NCBI GenBank assembly: GCA_019510535.1
Contig: JAEKKE010000166.1
Coordinates: forward strand, 1-11,961
Length of the DNA stretch: 11,961 nt
Direction of reading: 5' to 3'
Origin: Acidobacteriota bacterium
GTDB taxonomy: Bacteria; Acidobacteriota; Terriglobia; Terriglobales; Acidobacteriaceae
Each line of letters starts with the position of its first letter. Position 1 is the stretch's first letter. Under the pieces are notes generated by a model. It was not told where the DNA came from, did not search any database, and was given only the letters and a program-made list of their open reading frames with translations. Positions 6,361 to 11,961 of the stretch are shown here, piece by piece. Made by a program: the position numbers and the translations under genes.

Positions 6361-6481
6361 CACGCACATTGCCCTTCAGATGAGAGAGTAACGCGAGACC
6401 CGGGCGGAGAATTAGCTAGCCGGTAGATGAAACCTGTGAGAAACCTGACACCAGTTGGCATTGGCGGACATCCGAGAGATT

Positions 6482-6485
6482 GAGG
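6482..6485 (+). promoter_or_regulatory. Shine-Dalgarno deciding the start of the P460 fusion
   Basis: GAGG followed by six bases (TACGAG) and then ATG at 6492. This favours 6492 over a TTG at 6480 and over a third in-frame ATG at 6501. Confidence 0.5.
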
Positions 6486-6491
6486 TACGAG

Positions 6492-7454
6492 ATGACTCGA
6501 ATGCGCTTTCTGACAGGGACCGGCATTGTTCTTCTACTGATTGGCGGTGCGATGCAGGCCTACCATCCGAAGCTGGAATCTCCGCCGGTGACAGCCGAGA
6601 TCCAGGCGCCGGAGGAGGTGAGGCAGATTCTGCGACAGCGGTGCTATAGCTGCCACTCGAACGAAACGAAGCTGCCCTGGTATGACAATCTTGCTCCGGC
6701 ATATTGGGTCGTACGAGGCGACGTGCTGGAAGGGCGTGAGCATTTGAACTTCTCCACCATTGGAGCGAAGCCTGAGGCTGTCCAGCGCGGGATGCTGTTT
6801 GAAAGCGTGAACACTGTCCAGCTTGGCTCCATGCCGTTGCCGCGATATCTGGCGGTTCACCGCGATGCCGGAGTCACGCCGGACGAGCTTGCCACCCTTC
6901 GGCACTACCTCGAGACTCCGCCGGCGCCAGCTGCGGCACCCGCACCCGCCACCGCTGCGGAGACACAGTTCCAGCACTGGATTGCGAGCAACGGCAAGCC
7001 GATGGGGACACGTCCCGATACGCAGGTACAGCCTGAGTGGAACGGCGTACCATTCCTGCCGGAGTACAAGAACTGGAAGCCGATCAGCAGCACGGACCGC
7101 TGGGATAACCACACCATGCGTCAGATCCTCGGCAACGACATCGCGCTCAAAGCGATTGCTGACGGAAAGATCGACAACTGGCCCGACGGGACGGTCTTCG
7201 CCAAGGTGGCCTGGCTGCAGCAGCCGGACGGCAAAGGCGGCATCACCACCGGAGCCTTTCAGCAGGTGGAGCTGATGATCAAAGACAGCAAAAAGTATGC
7301 TTCGACCGAAGGCTGGGGTTGGGGCCGGTGGCGCGGCGATGACCTGAAGCCATACGGGAAAGACGCGGCATTTCAGAACGAATGCATCAGTTGCCATGAG
7401 CCGGTGGCACATAACGACCATGTCTACACAGCGCCGATTGGAGGTGCGCAATGA
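6492..7454 (+). CDS. Heme-binding domain / cytochrome P460 fusion protein
   Basis: A 320-residue exported cytochrome. An N-terminal membrane or signal segment (FLTGTGIVLLLIGGAMQA) is followed by a Haem_bd-type domain: VRQILRQRCYSCHSNETKLP with heme site C51-C54-H55, then WYDNLAPAYWVV and DVLEGREHLNFS, and a typical GSMPLPRYLAVHRDAGVTP end. An Ala/Pro linker (about 142-158) leads to a cytochrome P460 domain: WNGVPFLPEYKNWKPISSTD (from 183), HTMRQILGNDIALKAI, WPDGTVFAKVAWLQQ, FQQVELMIKDSKKYAS, WGWGRWRGDDLKPYG, and NECISCHEP with the second heme site C298-C301-H302. P460 proteins are known to act on hydroxylamine or nitric oxide, or to bind NO; the substrate here is not deducible. The Haem_bd part could deliver or accept electrons. 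Its stop overlaps the next gene's start. Confidence 0.88.
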   Translation: MTRMRFLTGTGIVLLLIGGAMQAYHPKLESPPVTAEIQAPEEVRQILRQRCYSCHSNETKLPWYDNLAPAYWVVRGDVLEGREHLNFSTIGAKPEAVQRGMLFESVNTVQLGSMPLPRYLAVHRDAGVTPDELATLRHYLETPPAPAAAPAPATAAETQFQHWIASNGKPMGTRPDTQVQPEWNGVPFLPEYKNWKPISSTDRWDNHTMRQILGNDIALKAIADGKIDNWPDGTVFAKVAWLQQPDGKGGITTGAFQQVELMIKDSKKYASTEGWGWGRWRGDDLKPYGKDAAFQNECISCHEPVAHNDHVYTAPIGGAQ

Positions 7455-7906
7455 AACAGTTATTCGCGGCAATATCTTTTGTTTTGCTTCTCTCAGGATG
7501 CTCGCCGAATCCGCCCAAGACGGTGTACCCGCAGCTGAACCGCGAAGCGGAAGTCCATGGCGGACTTTCGTGGAATCCGAGATCGGGACGTGTGATTACC
7601 TCCTGGATTAATCCAGGAGGGACCATGACAACGCTCTATGGCGACGACATGGCCGTGAACTATGCACGTTCCCATGCGGATGGGGCCTATCCCGCAGGAG
7701 CGAAGCTGGGTGCCGTAACGTGGAAGCAGCAGGAAGATGCGCGGTGGTTCGGCGGGAGAATTCCTGCCCAGGTAGCGAGTGTCGAGATTGTCGTAGCGGG
7801 TGGACCGTACGAGAGGTATGAAGGCTCGCCACTGGCGGCAGTGCCCGGAAGCGATGCAGAGCGGGCGCAGTTCCTCTTGCAGCAAAGGGCAGCCGTGATG
7901 CCATGA
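7451..7906 (+). CDS. P460-like lipoprotein without heme motif
   Basis: A 151-residue lipoprotein: MKQLFAAISFVLLLSGC gives a type II signal with lipobox L14-S15-G16-C17, so it should be lipid-anchored facing the periplasm. The mature part resembles the P460 domain of the upstream protein in the same order: GTMTTLYGDDMAVNYAR (57-73) beside HTMRQILGNDIALKAI, YPAGAKLGAVTWKQQ (80-94) beside WPDGTVFAKVAWLQQ, and VASVEIVV beside FQQVELMI. It stops before the CXXCH part and has no cysteine other than C17, so it cannot bind heme c in that way. ATG overlaps the preceding TGA (ATGA), with GGAGG at 7440-7444 six bases upstream, so the pair is translationally coupled. It may be an accessory subunit of the cytochrome. 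The P460 relation is my visual alignment. Confidence 0.78.
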   Translation: MKQLFAAISFVLLLSGCSPNPPKTVYPQLNREAEVHGGLSWNPRSGRVITSWINPGGTMTTLYGDDMAVNYARSHADGAYPAGAKLGAVTWKQQEDARWFGGRIPAQVASVEIVVAGGPYERYEGSPLAAVPGSDAERAQFLLQQRAAVMP

Positions 7907-7930
7907 AGCAATTGAATGAGGGAATAACGG

Positions 7931-7980
7931 AATGATTGAATGATGCCCTGTTTGCTGGACCAGGCCTTTATTCAATCATT
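7931..7980. terminator. Hairpin between convergent genes, possible two-way terminator
   Basis: AATGATTGAAT (7931-7941) pairs with ATTCAATCATT (7970-7980) over 11 bp; after an internal loop, CCTG (7947-7950) pairs with CAGG (7961-7964). It lies between the convergent P460-like lipoprotein and obg genes, where a terminator for both is expected. It is A+T-rich with no T-run, so termination is an inference. The left arm is part of the dispersed GGAATGATTGAAT repeat (7929-7941). Confidence 0.4.
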
Positions 7981-7986
7981 CAATTC

Positions 7987-8002
7987 TTCAATCATTCCAT
8001 TC
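7987..8002 (-). repeat. GGAATGATTGAA-type intergenic repeat, inverted copy
   Basis: On the minus strand this reads GAATGGAATGATTGAA, identical over 16 bases to 5405-5420. It also pairs with the direct copy at 7929-7940, so this spacer holds both orientations of the repeat. It starts just past the obg stop codon. Confidence 0.6.
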
Positions 8003-8007
8003 ACCCG

Positions 8008-9102
8008 CTAGCGGCTGCGGGCGCTGGGCGGGGGTGGCGGGAAGGGCTTTGGCAGTACTGGCGCGACGTACTCTGCTTCGCTGGCTGGGTCAGGACGGTG
8101 CTTGTCTACCAGCTTGGCGACGGCGTACTTCAGAGGATCGAGGCCTTCACCGGTGACCGCCGAGATGGCATAGAAGGGAAGCTTGCGGCGCTTGGCGTAG
8201 GCCTGCAGCTTCTTGAGCTTCTCCGGATTGGCGGCATCCATCTTGGTAGCGACGATGATGGTCGGCCTGGAGTCGAGGCCGTGGCCGAACTCCGCCAGCT
8301 CTTTGGTGATGGTCTTGAAGTCGTCGACCGGGTTCTCGCGGCCGCTGCCGTCAGAGACATCGACCAGGTGCACCAGGACCGAGGTGCGCTCGATGTGGCG
8401 CAGGAACTGGATACCGAGCCCTGCACCCTGCGATGCGCCTTCGATCAGCCCCGGAACGTCGGCAATCGTGAATGACGAGGTGTGCGGATACTCGCCGATC
8501 TTCACCACACCCAGGTTGGGTTCGAGCGTCGTGAAAGGATAGTTCGCGATCTTCGGCTTGGCGGCGCTGAGACGTGAGATCAGCGTAGACTTTCCAACGT
8601 TGGGATAACCAACAAGCCCGGCATCCGCAAGCAGCTTCAGCTCCAGCCGGTAATGGCGTTCTTCGCCGGCACGGCCAAGCTCATGTTCCAGCGGAGCCTG
8701 GTGGGTTGAGGTCGCGAAGTGCTGGTTCCCGCGGCCGCCACGGCCTCCGCGGGCGATGCAGATGGTCTCATTCACGTGGGTGAAGTCGTGGACCAGAGCG
8801 CCGGTCTCTTCGTCGTAGACCTGCGTGCCGATGGGGACCTTCAGTGTAATGGGCTTACCGGCGGCGCCGGAGCAGTTGGAGCCCTCGCCGTGGGTGCCGC
8901 GGCCGGCTTTGTACTCGGGGTTAAAGCGGAAGTGCACCAGCGTGTTGTGGCTGGCGGAACTGGTCATATAGACATCGCCGCCGTGACCGCCGTCACCGCC
9001 TGACGGGCCTCCCCGGGGGACGAACTTCTCGCGGCGGAAGGCCATACAGCCATTGCCTCCATCGCCTGCTTTTACCCGGATTTTCGCCTCATCAATAAAC
9101 AT
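8008..9102 (-). CDS. obg: GTPase Obg/CgtA
   Basis: Essential Obg-family GTPase that binds the 50S subunit and takes part in late ribosome assembly and growth control in the cytoplasm. The 364 residues start MFIDEAKIRVKAGDGGNG, and the glycine-rich Obg fold fills about 1-158 (GGPSGGDGGHGGDVY; RGGRGGRGN). The G domain shows G1 GYPNVGKS (165-172), G2 NYPFTTLEPNLG (T191-T192), G3 DVPG (215-218), G4 TKMD (286-289, threonine in place of the commoner asparagine) and G5 SAV (314-316). The protein ends in a proline-rich tail (PKPFPPPPPSARSR) with no OCT domain of the Bacillus type, so it resembles the short form. The start matches the family; the nearest purine-rich site (GAGGAA) is rather far upstream. 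It converges on the P460 pair and diverges from the right-hand receptor. Confidence 0.96.
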   Translation of the reverse strand: MFIDEAKIRVKAGDGGNGCMAFRREKFVPRGGPSGGDGGHGGDVYMTSSASHNTLVHFRFNPEYKAGRGTHGEGSNCSGAAGKPITLKVPIGTQVYDEETGALVHDFTHVNETICIARGGRGGRGNQHFATSTHQAPLEHELGRAGEERHYRLELKLLADAGLVGYPNVGKSTLISRLSAAKPKIANYPFTTLEPNLGVVKIGEYPHTSSFTIADVPGLIEGASQGAGLGIQFLRHIERTSVLVHLVDVSDGSGRENPVDDFKTITKELAEFGHGLDSRPTIIVATKMDAANPEKLKKLQAYAKRRKLPFYAISAVTGEGLDPLKYAVAKLVDKHRPDPASEAEYVAPVLPKPFPPPPPSARSR

Positions 9103-9138
9103 TCAGGCCGCGTTTTCCTCAACTTCCTCAACTTACTT

Positions 9139-9167
9139 AGTGTACCGAAGGTTCACCTGCATGAAAA
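9139..9167 (-). promoter_or_regulatory. Candidate obg promoter
   Basis: On the minus strand TTTTCA (9162-9167) and TACACT (9139-9144) each match four of six sigma-70 consensus positions with an ideal 17-bp spacer. Transcription would begin near 9132, about 30 nt before the obg start codon. Confidence 0.4.
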
Positions 9168-9255
9168 ACGCTCACAATTACTGTTTACAACCCATTCATG
9201 GTGGTGTGCCATGGTAGAAGTAGTGCCCTTTTCCTGAAAGTTGTGTAAGTGGCTC

Positions 9256-9275
9256 CCAACCAGAACGATGGTTGG
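9256..9275 (+). promoter_or_regulatory. Leader hairpin with T-rich tail before the right receptor
   Basis: CCAACC (9256-9261) and GGTTGG (9270-9275) form a perfect six-base stem around AGAACGAT, followed by CGTTTTGATGTTTTTTT before the GGAGG Shine-Dalgarno at 9293-9297. In the plus direction this has the shape of a weak intrinsic terminator in the receptor's own leader, which would make it an attenuator; no terminating gene lies upstream on this strand. I could not place the promoter. Confidence 0.35.
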
Positions 9276-9301
9276 CGTTTTGATGTTTTTTTGGAGGCAG
9301 G

Positions 9302-11961
9302 ATGAGTAAATTAAGAGGCTTTCTTAGCTTGGCCGGTGCGGCCATCCTTGGTGTGAGTCTGAACGCGGTGGCGCAGTCCACCACACAGGGTGCGATCGCC
9401 GGCACCGTGTTCGATGCTACGGACGCGGTCGTCAGCAACGCGAAGATTACGATCCATAACGATGGGACCAACCAGGACGTTGTCCTGACCAGCGAGTCGA
9501 GCGGCGAGTACAAAGCTCCGCTCCTGCCCCCTGGAACCTATACCGTAACCGTGGATATGGCAGGCTTTGCAGCCTCCAAGACGACGCAGGTTGTCGTCCA
9601 GGTAGGCCAGGTCACCACACTGAATCCGCACCTGAGCGCCGGTAAGACCGAGCAGACGGTTGAAGTAACCGCAGACATCCCGGCAATCGATTTTGCTTCG
9701 GCCACCTACGGCGGCCACCTCAGCAACACCGAAATCGAAAACATCCCGATCAACAACCGCCGCTGGTCATCGCTCGCGCTGACGACTCCGGGCGTGACTA
9801 ACGACGCCTCCGGCTTCGGCCTGCTGAGCTTCCGCGGCATTCCCTCTGTTCTGAACAACGTGCAAATCGACGGTACCGATGACAACCAGGCCTTCTTCTC
9901 TGAAGAGCGTGGACGTACGCGCGCGGGATACTCGATCTCACAGATCTCCGTTCGCGAGTTCCAGGTGAACACCGGCGTGTACTCGGCTGAGTATGGCCGC
10001 GCCGTCGGCGGCGTGGTGAACTCGGTTACAAAGTCCGGCACCAACAACCTGCATGGTGAGGTTTACTTCTATCACCGCAACGACATGACCAGCTCGAAGA
10101 ACGAGAAGACGCTGCTCACGACATTGAACCCTGCGACCAACACGTACACGCCGCAGGTCATTCGTCCCAAGGACAAGCGCAACCAGTACGGCTTCGGTGT
10201 CGGCGGACCGCTGATCAAGGACAAGCTCTTCTGGTTCTATGCCTTCGACATCTTCCACCGGAACTTCCCCGGCATCGCAGTCTCGGGTAACCCCGCAACC
10301 TTCTATTCGCAGACCGCAGGCCCTTGCCAGACTTCGGGCCTGCTGACCTCGACCGGCGCCAGCCTGACGCAGTGCTATGCAGCTCTAAACGATCTCAACA
10401 CCGACCTGGGCCAGGTGCCGCGCTACGGCCACCAGATGATCAACACGCCGAAGCTGTCGTGGGTCATCTCGCCCAAGCACACCCTGGACATCTACTACCA
10501 CCGTCTGCGCTGGGACTCGCCCGGCGGCGTGCAGACCCAGGCCGCTCTGGGTTACGCTCGCGACTCATTCGGTACGGACTTCGTGAAGCTGGATTACGGC
10601 ATCGCCCGTTTGAGCTCGCTGATCAACAGCCACATGACCAACGAGCTGCGTTACCAGTACGCCCGCGAGCTGAACTGGGAAGGCCAGCAGCCTTACACCG
10701 ACTACAGCAAGAATCATCTCGTGGGAACAAATGGCGTGACCACGTATGCATCCATCGCTACCGCAACCGGCGGCTTCAACCTGGGTTCGCCCTACTACAG
10801 CTACCGCGTAGCCTATCCTGACGAGCGCAAGTGGCAGATCGGTGATACGGCTTCGTACCAGTTCGGCAAACATAGCGTGCGTTTCGGTGTGGACTTCGTT
10901 CACAATTACGACATTCAGAACAACCTTTTCCAAAGCAACGGCTCCTACAGCTATGCGAGCGTAGGTCTGTACCTGGCCGACATCCTGAAGCCGTCAGGCG
11001 CTTGCGGTGCGCTCACCGCATCCGGAACCCCCAGCTTGACTACAGCGGGTGGATACGGTTGCCACAGCGGTCTGACACAGGGCTTCGGTCCTCAGGTATT
11101 CGATCTGGCCACGCTGGACTCGGCCTTCTTCGTGCAGGATGACTGGAAGCTCACACCGAGCCTGACGGTAAACATCGGCGCTCGCTACGACATCCAGTCC
11201 TATCCTGGCCCGTTCACTTCGGCGCTGAACTCCGCTGTTCCGCAGGAAGCAAACCACCCTTCCGATAAGAACAATATCTCCCCACGTATCGGTTTCGCGT
11301 GGGATCCGTTCGGCAAGGGCAAATCCGTTATCCGTGGCGGATACGGCATCTACTACGGCCGCATCATCAACGCTTCTCTGATGAGCGCCTACACCACCAC
11401 CGGTGGCGCGGGCGGCCAGTTGCAGCTGACGGCATACAACGGAACCAACCTTGGCACTACCGCAGCCCCGCAGTACATCAAATTCCCGCAGACTCTCAGC
11501 GCGCGTCCTACGGGCGGTAACTTCGGTGTCCTTTACCTGGACAAGAACCTGCAGAATCCGTACACCCACCAGTTTGACCTGACGATTCAGCAGGACCTCG
11601 GATGGCGCAATGTGCTGTCGGTCTCCTATATCGGATCGCTCAGCCGCGAGCTGCCGAACTACCTGAACCTCAACCTCGACCCGAACAAGACCTACAACGT
11701 GACCTACACGCTGGCGGCAAACTCGGCGGCGCCTGGAAACTGTCTGGTAGCGGCCTGCGGAACCACCTTCACGCAGAAGGTTTACTCTTCGCGCTCCACG
11801 GTAAGCGGATCGAACACGCTGAACCCGGCGTACAACCAGATCACCCCGCTCATCAGCAACGTCAACGCGAGCTATCACGCGCTGACGGTGGATATCACCA
11901 ACCGTCAGTCGAAGCTGATCTCGTATGACGTGAACTACACCTGGGCGCACGCTCTGGACTA
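9302..11961 (+). CDS. TonB-dependent receptor with CarboxypepD_reg domain, 3' end missing
   Basis: Predicted outer-membrane receptor of the same broad family as the two minus-strand genes; 886 codons are present and the frame is open at the right edge. A signal peptide (MSKLRGFLSLAGAAILGVSL start, cleavage near AVAQ, residue 24) is followed by a carboxypeptidase-regulatory-like domain at about 29-115 (GAIAGTVFDATDAVVSNAKI; SGEYKAPLLPPGTYTVTVDM). The plug contains NNRRWSSLALTTPGV (from 151), FRGIPSVLNNVQIDGTDDNQ (from 177), VREFQVNTGVYSAEYGRAVG and VNSVTKSGTNNLHGEVYFYH (to about 257). Barrel sequence follows, for example FGVGGPLIKDKLFWFYAFDI, AFFVQDDWKLTPSLTVNIGA and NISPRIGFAWDPFGKGKSVI. The ATG at 9302 has GGAGG four bases upstream. 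It does not carry the 47-bp block of the minus-strand pair, so it is probably regulated separately. Substrate unknown. Confidence 0.93.
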   Translation, partial: MSKLRGFLSLAGAAILGVSLNAVAQSTTQGAIAGTVFDATDAVVSNAKITIHNDGTNQDVVLTSESSGEYKAPLLPPGTYTVTVDMAGFAASKTTQVVVQVGQVTTLNPHLSAGKTEQTVEVTADIPAIDFASATYGGHLSNTEIENIPINNRRWSSLALTTPGVTNDASGFGLLSFRGIPSVLNNVQIDGTDDNQAFFSEERGRTRAGYSISQISVREFQVNTGVYSAEYGRAVGGVVNSVTKSGTNNLHGEVYFYHRNDMTSSKNEKTLLTTLNPATNTYTPQVIRPKDKRNQYGFGVGGPLIKDKLFWFYAFDIFHRNFPGIAVSGNPATFYSQTAGPCQTSGLLTSTGASLTQCYAALNDLNTDLGQVPRYGHQMINTPKLSWVISPKHTLDIYYHRLRWDSPGGVQTQAALGYARDSFGTDFVKLDYGIARLSSLINSHMTNELRYQYARELNWEGQQPYTDYSKNHLVGTNGVTTYASIATATGGFNLGSPYYSYRVAYPDERKWQIGDTASYQFGKHSVRFGVDFVHNYDIQNNLFQSNGSYSYASVGLYLADILKPSGACGALTASGTPSLTTAGGYGCHSGLTQGFGPQVFDLATLDSAFFVQDDWKLTPSLTVNIGARYDIQSYPGPFTSALNSAVPQEANHPSDKNNISPRIGFAWDPFGKGKSVIRGGYGIYYGRIINASLMSAYTTTGGAGGQLQLTAYNGTNLGTTAAPQYIKFPQTLSARPTGGNFGVLYLDKNLQNPYTHQFDLTIQQDLGWRNVLSVSYIGSLSRELPNYLNLNLDPNKTYNVTYTLAANSAAPGNCLVAACGTTFTQKVYSSRSTVSGSNTLNPAYNQITPLISNVNASYHALTVDITNRQSKLISYDVNYTWAHALD

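Noticed and set aside
6034..6426. Plus-strand frame starting in the 7-bp array
   Set aside because: It begins in low-complexity repeat sequence and then runs antisense to the membrane protein's hydrophobic helices; no sign of a real gene.
6534..7472. 312-codon minus-strand frame opposite the P460 fusion
   Set aside because: The plus strand has two heme motifs and two recognisable domains with a good ribosome binding site; the antisense frame is a by-product of G+C-rich codon use.
10994..11950. 318-codon minus-strand frame inside the right receptor
   Set aside because: Arginine- and valine-rich translation without motifs, lying antisense to well-conserved beta-barrel sequence.

Overview
The window looks like a chromosomal piece of an acidobacterium (Acidobacteriota, probably the Terriglobus/Granulicella/Edaphobacter part of the class Terriglobia). 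This rests on three very large outer-membrane receptors of the type with an N-terminal carboxypeptidase-regulatory-like (CarboxypepD_reg) domain, which that phylum carries in unusually high numbers, and on the company of a heme-binding/cytochrome P460 protein, an Obg GTPase and short intergenic repeats. The assignment is an inference from gene content; no rRNA gene or other phylogenetic marker was compared.

Layout. Positions 1-779 (minus strand) hold the 5' part of a receptor gene that runs off the left edge. A 344-bp spacer with no convincing gene follows, ending in a 15-bp perfect hairpin terminator. Positions 1124-4708 (minus) hold a complete 1194-residue receptor of the same family. Divergent to it are rlmH (4935-5378) and then cobO (5467-6033), both plus strand. 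A small minus-strand membrane-protein frame (6360 down to 5794) faces cobO; its reading frame passes through a 7-bp tandem repeat and continues antisense into cobO. Next comes a two-gene, translationally coupled unit: a heme-binding plus cytochrome P460 fusion (6492-7454) and a lipoprotein resembling the P460 domain without its heme motif (7451-7906). It converges on obg (minus, 8008-9102). Divergent from obg is a third receptor (9302 onward, plus), cut by the right edge.

How the parts fit. The receptors are predicted outer-membrane beta-barrels with a plug; their substrates cannot be read from sequence. The P460 pair should be exported, with the fusion anchored by an N-terminal membrane segment and carrying two CXXCH sites, and the partner lipid-anchored; together they suggest a redox or nitric-oxide/hydroxylamine-related periplasmic function. 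rlmH and obg serve the ribosome, and cobO serves corrinoid adenosylation; these are housekeeping genes.

The most notable non-coding signals are a 47-bp block with 36 identical positions upstream of both minus-strand receptors, a 9-bp perfect inverted repeat overlapping one copy, a 42-bp array of a 7-bp unit at the cobO stop codon, and a 16-bp sequence shared in inverted orientation by two different spacers. I saw no tRNA, rRNA, CRISPR array, transposase or insertion-sequence ends.
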